A stretch of 64,000 nt of DNA, taken from positions 4,660,160-4,724,159 of the forward strand of contig CM046863.1 of assembly GCA_025617745.1 (NCBI GenBank), given 5' to 3'. The stretch comes from Heliocidaris erythrogramma. Taxonomy: Eukaryota > Echinodermata > Echinoidea > Camarodonta > Echinometridae. Below, in pieces: positions 54,564 to 64,000 of the stretch. Each line of letters starts with the position of its first letter. Positions within the stretch are counted from its first letter, which is position 1. Both the position numbers and the translations under genes were made by a program. The notes beneath the pieces were generated by a model. That model saw only the letters and a list, made by a program, of their open reading frames with translations. It was not told the DNA's origin and did no database searches.

Positions 54564-54613
54564 CTGCCATCTACAGACGAAATGCATATCTATGCTTATT
54601 GTTGCAGTTTTAT

Positions 54614-54871
54614 CACTGATCTCTATGTAAAAATCTGGATAGAGCATTGGCTTGTTGAGGTGAAGCCGCTAGGCCGCCATGCTACCACTCCCATTTCTAT
54701 AGCTGGAGATTGGAAAGGCCAATCACGTCGAAGCTGGTTCAATGGCTGTGCAGTGATGCGCAGCGTGCGCATTGTATTGGGAGTGGTTTAAATGGCCGCA
54801 CTGTGGCTTCAGATGTTTGCACAGTGCGTATGGACCAATGCTCTATCCAGATTTTTACATAGAGATCAGTG
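54614..54871. mobile_element. hAT-type MITE, 37-bp perfect TIRs, 8-bp duplication
   Basis: CACTGATCTCTATGTAAAAA..GCATTGG (54614-54650) is perfectly inverted at 54835-54871. AGTTTTAT is repeated exactly outside both ends (54606-54613, 54872-54879). The 8-bp duplication and CA..TG tips fit hAT. 258 bp, no coding capacity; perfect ends suggest a young insertion. Confidence 0.92.
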
Positions 54872-54879
54872 AGTTTTAT

Positions 54880-55215
54880 TTGCTTTTGCTGTCTGTTCTT
54901 GTTTTTGTTTTGTTTATTCGTTTATATTGTACCTCACTTGTTTATCCCCAATTGACAGTGTTGTAGTGTGTCACCTGTAGTCTTTTACCACTAAGATGTG
55001 TTATACTTTAAATGGCTAATTTTACCTTTTAAGGATGTAAATGATTTTGATTTGAACATTGATTTTACAATTACACCATAATGCTGCCAACATTTCGGTT
55101 TCTCATGAACAATATGAACGTAATATTTCAAACAATATAGATAATAATATATAAGAAATTGAATGTACTTTTGATGTCAATGATAATTCTTTTGTTAAAT
55201 CTCGATATAAAATAT
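54880..55215. other. No gene seen
   Basis: AT-rich sequence between the MITE and the next RT remnant; short ATAAT-type repeats near 55140-55220. Confidence 0.5.
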
Positions 55216-55219
55216 AATA

Positions 55220-57880
55220 TAATATAAAAAGAATGACCTGAATTTGTTAGATCTTAATATTCGCAGTGACCAATTGATTTTGTTATTAGATAACATTAAA
55301 AGTAGATGCTTTTGTGATTGGTTTGACAGAAACCTGGTTTACGGATGTCTTGTCTCGGCATAACCTCATCTAACAATAGAAGAAATAAGCGAGGAGGTGG
55401 AGCAGCACTGTATGTTCCAACATACCTGCATTACGTTATATTTAACGAATGAAATACGATGAGTTAAACGATGGAAACGGTTTGTATTGCAATAACATTA
55501 CCCAAGAGGAAAAACTTAGTTATAGGCAGAATTTATTGCACACCTTCTTTTGATCACAATACATTTCTACTAGAAATGCCACGATTGCTTTCAAACCTTT
55601 TATTTCAAAATAAACTTTGCTTTTTTAATGGGCGACTTTAACATCCATCTTTTAAAATTCTAAGGAAGATAACTTTCTCAACTTTTCTTTGACACTCTAT
55701 TATCATTTCCATTTATTCTATTGATTAATAGACCCATTAGGCTATCCTCTCATTCATGCACTTTAATTGACAATAAATTATTTTCTCAAATGTTGATAGG
55801 GAAACTGAATCTGGCATCATTCTGTCCGATATTTACGACCATTGTCCAATATTCGCAAGAATATTATCTTTCTTTGGGAATAATTCCTACTCTCCCCCTG
55901 TCAAAATGGTGAGGTAAAATCATTCCCAAAAGACTTCAAGATAAACTTAGTTTACTTAGCTGGGCAGACGTTTTAGTCAGCAACGATGTCAACATGTCTT
56001 ATAATCATTTCATGAGTATTCTTGTCAATTCGTTTAATGAATGTATCCCTCCTGTAAAATGTAAACTAAACAACAAGTGGAAGACACGAAATCCTTGGGT
56101 TAGTAAATCACTTTTAAGAGCCATCAGTAGGAAATATAATCTCTTTTAGAAGTATCGTGCAAATCCGCCCGATGCAGCACTGACGAGAAAAATATGTTAC
56201 ATATATAAACATTTTGACAACTCTTTTGCCATCTGAAAATAAAGTTATATTGTTCCAAATTTGAATCAAGTTCGGCTAATATAAAAGAAACATAGAAAGT
56301 AATTAATGATGTTTTAAAAAAAGATCGCAATAACATACTCATATGAAGATCCATAATACAATTGTTGATGATAATTCTGATACAGCTAAAAGTCTCAATG
56401 ATTATTTTTTCAGGAATTGGTCCTAATCTCGCTAACGCGATACCCCGCGTAGATAAGAGCTTTGAATGATTTTTAAATAGTGAAAATCCAAATTCGTTAT
56501 CCTTCCTTCCAACTGACACTCATGAAATAATAAAACCTTAAGTAAAAAGAGCCCATGATATGACAAGATAAGTATGATTTACTAAAAGACATTATCAGTG
56601 AGATTGCTATTCCTTTAGAACATGTCATGACTTTGTCAATTGTGAGTGGTATTGTTCCCGACAAAATGAAAATTCCAAAAGTGGTTCTCTTTTATCTTAT
56701 AGTTTCATAATCTGGAAAAAATAATATATAATCGTACAATAAAATTTGTAAGGAGTTTTGACCGTTTTAGGCAAAAGCACACAACAGCGCATGTAATTCT
56801 ATATTTTATTAATAACATAACAACTACTGTTGATGACCATCTCCACACGCTTGGAATCTTTCTGGACTTCTCCAAGGCCTTTGACACCATTGATAATGAT
56901 CTCTTATTGGCTAAGTTATGACATTACGGAATAAGGGGAAAGGCCTTGGAGTGGTACAGAAGTTACCTTACAGGTAGTAAGCAGTTTGTTTCCATAAATG
57001 GTTAAAATTCAGATTATAATAACATAACATGTGGACTGCCCCAGGGTTCTCTTCTTGTGCCACTACTCTTTATTTTATTTATCAATGATTTTCAGAATTC
57101 GAGGTCCTATCATTTATATTATTTGCCGATGACACCAGTGTTTTTTATCTCATAAAAATCCCGATACTCTTATAAATACAATCAATACTGAACTTGGATG
57201 TATTGAAGTGTTTTTTAGCCATTCAATTTCACCTTTTTTTTTCAATTTCAGCTTTACCCGGTAATGTCTCTCTCAATAATACTTCTATATTTTTATTTAT
57301 AGACAACAAACTTTCATGGAAGAAACATATCACGCATTTATGTAAACTGTTATAAATGTTGGTGTCATTAACAAACTGAAAATCATTTTTCCCTCCAATA
57401 TATTATTTAATTTCTACTGTATGCTTATTCTCCCTTACTTGAATTATGGGTTATTAACTTTGGGCAAATCCACTAAACATTTATTGGATAGATTATTGCT
57501 TACACAAAAATGATAATGATAATCATTTGTCATCAAAGCAGATTAGATTCAGATCAATTGTTTTACGCTAATAAAGTATTAAATATACACGAGTTATACA
57601 ATCTTCGTCTGGGTTTTTTATGTATCAACTAAATTGCGGCGAGTTGCCAACTCCCTTCAGTTTATTGTTTTCAAAAAATGAAAGTTTTCACAGTTACTCC
57701 ACAAGACAGGCGTCATCTTACCACCTTCAATTTCCAAGGACTTTGTACAAACAGAAAACTATTATCTACACCGGCCAACGTTTCTGGAATTCTCTTGATG
57801 GGTCATTCAGACAGTCACCAATTTTTTTTTCGTTCGAACATAATCTTAAGCTTTGGCAAATAAACGGTTACAGTATGTAA
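55220..57880 (+). pseudogene. CR1/L2-group element, heavily decayed
   Basis: Ordered landmarks survive among many stops and frameshifts. Endonuclease: LTETWFTD near 55325, RGGGAALYVP near 55390, MGDFNIHL near 55628. RT: LGIFLDFSKAFDTID near 56852, GLPQGSL near 57030, FADDTSV near 57120. C-terminal module: CGELPTPFSLLF and TIIYTGQRFWNSLDGSF at 57635-57820. It is older than the other copies in the window. Confidence 0.8.
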
Positions 57881-57882
57881 GG

Positions 57883-57952
57883 TTCGGATAGGTTGACTGT
57901 CCGTCATCAGAAGTGACCAGAAGTGATGAAGTACAGTCAACCTGTCCGAAAC
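57883..57952 (+). other. 18-bp inverted repeat hairpin with hammerhead-like words
   Basis: TTCGGATAGGTTGACTGT (57883-57900) pairs with ACAGTCAACCTGTCCGAA (57933-57950), one mismatch, loop 32 bases. TGATGA (57924) and CGAAAC (57947) stand in the order and rough spacing of a hammerhead ribozyme core, with a small stem between them. The leading C of CTGATGA is G here, so a functional ribozyme is doubtful. Confidence 0.35.
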
Positions 57953-58960
57953 GTCAAGTCTTCTCCACCCTCAGCCTTCTCATCTGGTTTACAGTCCTTG
58001 TCTACACTCTCTGAATTTCTATCTCGCTTTTCCTTTTCTTCTCCTCTCAACTTTTCTCCACTTTCTTCTTCTTACTCAATAGTCATTTTCAGGACTAACC
58101 ACATGGTGAACTGTAAACCTTCTCCACGTTATTCAGTTATTCATATTGTAGGTTCTTTAAAGTACAACTTTAATGATTTTAAATATTGGCTTAATACTTA
58201 TTATTGCATAGATGGCATAAATTAAACCAGGTTATCCAAATTCAACGCTTGGAAACATTTGAAGTAATGATTATTATCAATTATAAAACGGTAAAATACA
58301 GCCCCCGATATAGCAGCTGAAGAGCTCCTCGAACGCTGCTGAGATATGTGACGACACACCATGGACCAGTTCTGTCTAAGCAGACGATGTCCCATAACAT
58401 CTTACACATTTTCAGAGCCTATTTTGTCATCTCCTTTGCACTTATTTCTCTTCCTTCACTAGCGTCAGTCTTAATGTTAGTCTGTTGCCTCACTCTTAAC
58501 TTCGTGTATGGTATTATTTTGATGCAGCGTAAAAATGCAGCGTAAAAAAAAATAAAGGAATCAGTCACTTGTAAACAAAATAAGACGCCATTGTATTTTC
58601 AGCTGCTTGCACCGGGCATGTTCGGCGTTTCAAGAGGGAACGAATACCATCCTGCTATTATTCGGAGGGCTTTTCAATTTGAAAGTGGGGTTTATTTCAT
58701 TGATCATTGACCCTTCTCCTGTGTATTTACAATCAAACGGTTTTAGCTATCAGAATCAGTTTCACTTTCCCTTTATAATGGTGTGAAATAAGGTCATGTT
58801 TAAATACACCAAACTCTTTATAATTTGATAAATAATTGCATTGCAATTACGTTCATTGATTATAGGACGTCGTCTGCTTAAGCAGGATCGATCCCGAGTG
58901 AGACGACATCAAAACATCGCTATATTTCTGGCGAATCCTCGGATATTCCAGATGCTGAGA
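57953..58960. other. No gene seen
   Basis: T/C-rich frame at 57923-58225 is low-complexity; the rest has no coding signal. Confidence 0.45.
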
Positions 58961-58966
58961 AGAGCT

Positions 58967-58972
58967 TTTATT
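58967..58972 (-). terminator. Polyadenylation signal AATAAA of the TRIM-like gene
   Basis: AATAAA on the minus strand about 155 bases downstream of the stop codon at 59127; the nearest canonical signal for that gene. Confidence 0.55.
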
Positions 58973-59126
58973 TGTGTTGTTTTATAATCATCAGATACGC
59001 AGTTGACATAAAACTTATACGATTGCCATCTGTAAGCTTCCCAGTTTCTAGTGATACATTAATTGCCATATTTGTGATTTTCTTTGAATTTTAGGAAGTC
59101 CTCGTAGTTCTGCAACCTGTCATGAC

Positions 59127-60794
59127 TTACACACTGAATCTCTTCTTATAAACAAGGAGCTTGTCTCCGTCACAAGCTACAAGGTTACCAGAAGGAGTTA
59201 CATGGCATGGGCTGTGGGAGTCAGAGCGATCTGAATCCACGTATTCTATGATCCTCCTTGCCTGGATGTTACCATCACACGACACCTGATCGACTGCGTA
59301 CATAATATCACCACGCCCTCTATCTAAGTATGTGATGTAGAGTGTGTCTGTCAGTTTGTCAACGCGACACCATGACATGCCCCACTCATCACAGTGTATG
59401 AAAGCCTTCTTTTCTCCTGATCGTGAGATTATCATGTATTCCTTCATACCTGTCTGCGCAACGATATCACCTGATGACAAGGCATGTATCCCACCCCACA
59501 CCTTCTTGCCCTGCATCTTAAACGAGTTTACTATCATACCAATATCGGGGTTGATGGCGTAGATGTTAGACCCCAAGTCGGGAACGGCAATGATCATTCC
59601 ATCAATATCAACATCAACATACACTTCAGTATAATAAGGGTTATTTCTCTGTATCATGATGTCTGTAATCACGTTCCATTGTCTGTCATAGAGAGTGATG
59701 TTTCCATCCAAGCTGTCACCCGTTTCGTCGCCTCTCCATTTACCACATGCTATCACGTTGCTGTCTATGGAGGCACATGATGTAATACCCATGTTACTAT
59801 CTCCTTCAATGACTTTCTCTGTATGTTCACTGCTGAGACATGTAACATAACATGCACTGTCACTGCTGTCAACCACACATATCTTATCATCACAGATCAA
59901 ACTACGTACACACGGGTGTTTAACGATCGATGGAATGTCGATTGACTTGACAAGCTCCCATTTTCCGATATAGCCATCAATCCTCGCATAGTGTTCCCCA
60001 CCTACTTTACCCTCAACGAACTTCACTCTCTGAACTTCTCCCTGTATTCGGTCAAGACAGTCAACAACATCTTGATGAACATTGGCACGTAAACTCTCAT
60101 CAAGTGATGCAATTACTTGAGGAGCTTCATTCACTAATGTTTTATCATCTTGTTTGATTCGTGTAATCTTGCAACTAATGTTATCCATAGTGTCGACTGC
60201 TTGCTGGTGTTTACTTTTAAGATCTTCTATCTTTTTGGCAAACACTCCACTGATTGTCTTTGTCTCTGACATGTTTTTTGCTTGGGATTCTTTGAGAATT
60301 TGTTGTTGCTGTGCTGCTTCTTCGTTACATACTTTGATCAGTATTTCCCTCTTCTCGTTTATGACTCGTATTTCCTCATCCGCCTCCTTATTGATCAAAC
60401 GCATCTTCTTCTGCTCTTTATCTTTCACGGTCTTTAGCTTTCCCTCGTAGCTGGCGTTAACCTCATCACTGAATGACTGAAAATGGTTACTTGTACATGT
60501 GGCACTCGACTTTATTTTAGTGTCAAGCGTTTGCAGTAGTGTCTCCGTTTTCTTTATTTCTTCCACTTTGTCTTCCAGTTTTCTCTTCATCTCCAAGATG
60601 ACATCCTCGATGTCTTCTAGCTTACATGGTTTCTGGCCGTGATCTTTGGTTGCGCATGGAAGGCAAATAGGGATTTCGTGCTTTTTACAGTAGAATTTTA
60701 TTGGTTCACCATGCTTGTCACATGACCATGTCATGTCATGACCTTTTCTGGCTCTCAGTTCAACCTGGTTATCTGTAGGAAACCTGGACGCCAT
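59127..60794 (-). CDS. TRIM-like B-box, coiled-coil, beta-propeller protein
   Basis: 555 residues in one exon from ATG 60794. Residues 25-57 form a B-box 2 zinc finger (C25, H28, C36, H39, C44, C47, H52 visible; SCDKHGEPIKFYCKKHEIP). Residues about 60-250 are a coiled coil, rich in Lys/Glu. From about 285 to the end, repeats of the type VRSLICDDKICVVDS and ITLYDRQWNVITDI suggest a beta-propeller like the NHL/WD-like ends of TRIM proteins. There is no RING finger, so ubiquitin-ligase activity is not expected unless it pairs with RING partners. Such genes are multiplied in echinoderms and amphioxus, and immune or RNA-binding roles are discussed; the function here is unknown. Confidence 0.9.
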   Translation of the reverse strand: MASRFPTDNQVELRARKGHDMTWSCDKHGEPIKFYCKKHEIPICLPCATKDHGQKPCKLEDIEDVILEMKRKLEDKVEEIKKTETLLQTLDTKIKSSATCTSNHFQSFSDEVNASYEGKLKTVKDKEQKKMRLINKEADEEIRVINEKREILIKVCNEEAAQQQQILKESQAKNMSETKTISGVFAKKIEDLKSKHQQAVDTMDNISCKITRIKQDDKTLVNEAPQVIASLDESLRANVHQDVVDCLDRIQGEVQRVKFVEGKVGGEHYARIDGYIGKWELVKSIDIPSIVKHPCVRSLICDDKICVVDSSDSACYVTCLSSEHTEKVIEGDSNMGITSCASIDSNVIACGKWRGDETGDSLDGNITLYDRQWNVITDIMIQRNNPYYTEVYVDVDIDGMIIAVPDLGSNIYAINPDIGMIVNSFKMQGKKVWGGIHALSSGDIVAQTGMKEYMIISRSGEKKAFIHCDEWGMSWCRVDKLTDTLYITYLDRGRGDIMYAVDQVSCDGNIQARRIIEYVDSDRSDSHSPCHVTPSGNLVACDGDKLLVYKKRFSV

Positions 60795-60826
60795 CGTGCT
60801 TTCTATTATTTACATGAAACAGCAGT
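60795..60826 (-). other. 5' UTR part of the coding exon, with splice acceptor
   Basis: ..tcattatttgcag ends at 60827, giving a 32-base leader before the ATG. It pairs with the donor at 61655. Confidence 0.6.
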
Positions 60827-61019
60827 CTGCAAATAATGAATAAGAAAAATGTTATTGGTTCATAGAACGCTTTTTAACGCAGTAATACAAAAACAATAAA
60901 CACAATAAAACAACACAAAAACAAAAACTGATAATGAAAAAGACTTATCCTTATACCAAAGGAAATAGGTAATGGGAGAGAAAGTAAAGTTGGATTTACA
61001 TGTAAATTAACTAAAATAG

Positions 61020-61235
61020 GGGTGGATCCAGGATTTAGTACACCCTAGACCCGTATTTTTTGTTCTTGGAGTGGCGACATTTTTTTTTTCGCCAGACCTC
61101 CAAAATTCGCTCGTGGAGGGTTATGGGGTCCAGTTTCCCTCCATTATTCTCTCACTAAACAAGGGTTTTCATTCTAAAAGGGGGAGGGGCAAAATCGACA
61201 AAAGGGCGGATCCTTTATGGTCAAAATGCATACTT
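61020..61235. mobile_element. hAT-like repeat fragment in the 5' intron of the TRIM-like gene
   Basis: GGTGGATCCAGGATT, TAGACCCGTATTTTTT and GGCGGATCCTTTATGGTCAA repeat the modules of 12945-13166. No coding capacity. Confidence 0.65.
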
Positions 61236-61655
61236 TTACTTTTTATACTTTATATTTAGCTAGCAGCTCAAGGTATTCAGTTATTATGTGCCTCTTTATT
61301 TCACCGTGTATGGCAAAGTATTATTACTGATTATATATTCATCGCATTCTCTGATAGACACTCAATAAATGGAGGAATACTTCCTACCCCGGGTCCACTT
61401 GATTCATCTGAGTCGAGAGCAAAATGTTACATGTATTGTCTGGCACCCCCGTACATGACCAATCCAAAACATTATCCATGGGATCAGAGAAATCAATTCA
61501 TCTCACAAATGCTTCTTTTCTCATTGTTAGATAAAAATTGGATTTCATTTTTTAATCTTAATTGAAACCATCTTTGCATTCTTGTTCTATCAAAGATCTG
61601 CTTGCAGTCATTGCAAGCTCTTTTTCTACCTTGCACACAACAAAAACACACTTAC

Positions 61656-61765
61656 CTTGATATGTAGTTGCAATCCACTGAATATATACACTATGATACA
61701 CTAAATTCAGATTTGTACAAATCAACAGAATGAACGCTCATCGGCGTTGATTGAAAATAAAGTAT
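61656..61765 (-). other. 5' noncoding exon of the TRIM-like gene, with TATA-like box upstream
   Basis: CATATCAAG followed by GTAAGTGTG is a strong donor at 61655. TATA-like words lie upstream at about 61769-61774 (TTTATATC) and 61793-61798 (CATATAAGC). The exon start is an estimate from their spacing. Confidence 0.5.
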
Positions 61766-61799
61766 GATATAAATCGCGTGCGAAGCAGGCTTATATGGT

Positions 61800-62690
61800 A
61801 GCCCTTATAGCTCACAATATTTGCAGAGAGAAGTTAATATTATTTACATATCGGGAGATTATATTGCTGATGGATACTTAGATTTGTCATATTATTCAGT
61901 TATGATTTTTTAGATTTTTAACAATAGTGATACTTTGAACACATCAATAATAAGAATGAATCAAGCTGAGTCAAACTGTACGAATAGGCGATTAAAATTG
62001 ATAGTGTCAATATCTGATTCTTGTTTATGGTTCTGTAATGACGTAGAAATAAATAAATGATAAATTGCACTTATAATCATTTAATGTCTCTTGGAGACAA
62101 AGGCTAGTGTTTATAAAAGCGTACTTTATTCTAGGTTTAAGGTGGTAGGTGTAGTTCACCAATTTATGGAGCGCTTAATGTATTACCCCCCTTCTCCTTA
62201 AAATTATTTTAACTTTGTAACTAAGTGAAGAAATAAAAGTCACGTCAACATGAAATCTTTTTTTTTTACTTTCGGGAGTGGATTCTTTTCGCTCATTCAT
62301 TTTTTTTCAGAATTAAAATCATTTATTACTTGAACAGACTAAGGGATTCGATCCTTGGTGCTCCATAAATCAGAGGATTAATGGAGGCAGGATTAACTTA
62401 ATCCACCTTTATTAATATGTGGCAAAGCGATTTGGAAAAACGTTGAGGTGGGTTTTACAAGTTGTAGGTGCTTCTGTAATCCAAACAATATTTTCAACTG
62501 ATCCTTTGGAACATCTCAATAAAACTGAATTCGAGCACCAGCCACTATTCATGCAACTACCTCATCTTTATTTTGGGCAGAAATTTGTTTCTCGTATCTA
62601 GTATACTTTGATCACAAAATTTCACTTTTACAATAAAAAAGGGGAATAATTTACCCCCTTGTTTTGTTCGCGCGCATAATTTTAAAATTA
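61800..62690. other. No gene seen
   Basis: AT-rich upstream flank of the TRIM-like gene. A 60-codon frame at 62419 has no motif. Confidence 0.45.
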
Positions 62691-62696
62691 GGACAG

Positions 62697-63213
62697 TTAA
62701 AGGGGAAGTCCACACTGATATAAACTTGATTAAAAGAAGCAAAAGAAAAATTAAAGAAACACATCAATTAAAAGTTTGAGCAGAATCCGATCATTAAATT
62801 CAGAAAGTTATTGATTTTTGAAGTTGTAATCAATTAAATACAAATTAGCAACTCTGTGACGTACTAGTATATTGCGAGGTCATCTTCCATTTGCCCATTA
62901 CTAAAAGAAAATCATAATTTTCAACTTTATCTAAAGAAAAATACATGTATTTAATCATACATGCAACATAGATCATAATCATTGCACACATGTTTCTACA
63001 CAATACCTGTGTGAAACAATTGTATTCCTTCATGAACAACTAAGAAAATGAACAGACCATATGCAAGATACGTCAACGAGTTGCCAATTGATTACAACTC
63101 CATATATCATAACTTTCTTATTTCTCGTTGGATTTGTGCTCAAACTGTCACTAATCTGTTTCCGTCATTGTCCTTCTTTTATTCAAATCAGCTGATTACC
63201 TGAGGGTGACTAC
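62697..63213. mobile_element. MITE-like element with imperfect arms of about 150 bp
   Basis: 62700-62861 and 63068-63213 are inverted diverged copies sharing GA.TAAAAGAAG, AGTTTGAGCA.AATCC, A.AAAGTTAT.AT and GTTGTAATCAATT. The tips AGGGGAAGTCCAC and, inverted, TGTAGTCACCC are too diverged for a target duplication to be read. A C run lies just outside at 63219-63239. Confidence 0.65.
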
Positions 63214-63239
63214 AACCCCCCCCCCCCCCACCCCGCCCC

Positions 63240-64000
63240 CACATCCATGGAGAATAGTGTCCCGTACGCCTATGATGCTACATGTACACGAATAAAAAAT
63301 CTCAACAATCTTTCTTGGTGTTGTTTTGAAGTGATAACCACAAGACGAGAGTGTATACACTTCGCGGTGGAATGCAACTCTTAATGTATTCCCAAGTGAT
63401 CTGTTCGTCTGTTAAAACTAACCTGGAGAACAGGGGAAATGTTTCATATACATGGATAGTTACAAAGTTGTCAGAAAACTCTTTCTCTCTCTCTCTCTCT
63501 TCGTACAAGGAGCAATATTTTATAGCACCTAATCCAAACGTCATAAACATAATGTGTGCCATGCAACCAGGCAAGCTTAAATAAATCATGACCCAAAAGA
63601 AAGGTATTTCAGATATTGTTTACAGAAATTTTATGGATTTGCTTTATACGAAGAGATAGCCTCAGCCTATATTTGCACAGAAAAAAACGACTCCTCTTTA
63701 TCGCAATATACAACGGATCCTGTTCGAAGATTTCTGGAGTGGTCGAGTATCACTAGAATGGGAATGTATGAAAAGAGAGTTAAACCATTATCTTGCTATC
63801 AACCCCTTCCCCCTACCCACACTATTTTCAATTGTTTCAGTGGTCAAAGAAAATAGGAATTGTATCCGTGTATTCCAAGCCTTTATTTAACCACGCGGTA
63901 CAGTTCTCTCTATAAACTCGGGGCCTGGAAAGGAAACATGGGAAATGTGGACCCAAATCGAATGGTTAAAAAAGAGGCGGATTTGGAAGAAAATAGTGTA
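63240..64000. other. No gene seen
   Basis: (CT)n microsatellite at 63483-63500. No splice-flanked coding stretch to the window edge. Confidence 0.45.

Overview
The window reads as nuclear DNA of a marine deuterostome invertebrate, most likely an echinoderm. It is AT-rich by eye, has intron-split genes with GT/AG borders, and is packed with CR1/L2-, Rex1- and I-type non-LTR retrotransposons, MITEs with terminal inverted repeats (TIRs), a tRNA-headed SINE with an (ATT)n tail, and long G/C homopolymers. A B-box protein with no RING finger and exons of a P2X7 intracellular-domain protein suit such genomes. The species assignment is inference. I see no rRNA, functional tRNA, CRISPR array or prokaryotic operon.

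Layout. 1-4.8 kb: minus-strand non-LTR element with zinc-knuckle ORF1, endonuclease/RT ORF2 and a broken RNase H. 5.0-5.4 kb: broken THAP exon. 6.5-13.8 kb: MITEs, a cluster of TGASTCA sites just upstream of two exons of a P2X7 ballast-domain protein (the second ends in transposon sequence), a second broken THAP exon, a SINE and an orphan acidic exon. 16.0-17.6 kb: degraded TIR element. 18.3-27.2 kb: a plus-strand L1-like ORF1 split by about 7.9 kb; the split holds a minus-strand ORF1, a 425-bp tandem repeat and an intact 1017-codon ORF2, probably one element nested in a relative.

29.47-39.22 kb: a 9.75-kb segment bounded by inverted ends CCCTTATGGAA and TA, with subterminal arrays built on CACAGTGTG and CACATAGT. 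Inside lies a minus-strand multi-exon BEN-domain gene with a promoter-like region, plus nested inverted-repeat elements. 41.9-43.6 kb: RT pseudogene. 43.70-49.15 kb: a second unit, 5.45 kb, with inverted repeats of about 340 bp and TA flanks around a decayed gene. Its acidic motifs resemble a PIN/5'-nuclease fold and it ends in a CXC-type cysteine cluster. 49.2-50.0 kb: fold-back element. 52.8-54.6 kb: Rex1/Babar-like RT ending in a (CTAT)n tail, followed by a perfect hAT-type MITE. 55.2-57.9 kb: strongly decayed CR1/L2 copy. 59.1-61.8 kb: an intact B-box/coiled-coil/beta-propeller gene with a 5' noncoding exon. 62.7-63.2 kb: another inverted-repeat element.

The host-type genes (P2X7-domain protein, BEN protein, TRIM-like protein, THAP remnants) are islands in transposon sequence and form no shared pathway that I can see. 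The two TIR units, one with a BEN gene and one with the nuclease-like/CXC gene, are the best candidates for something undescribed.
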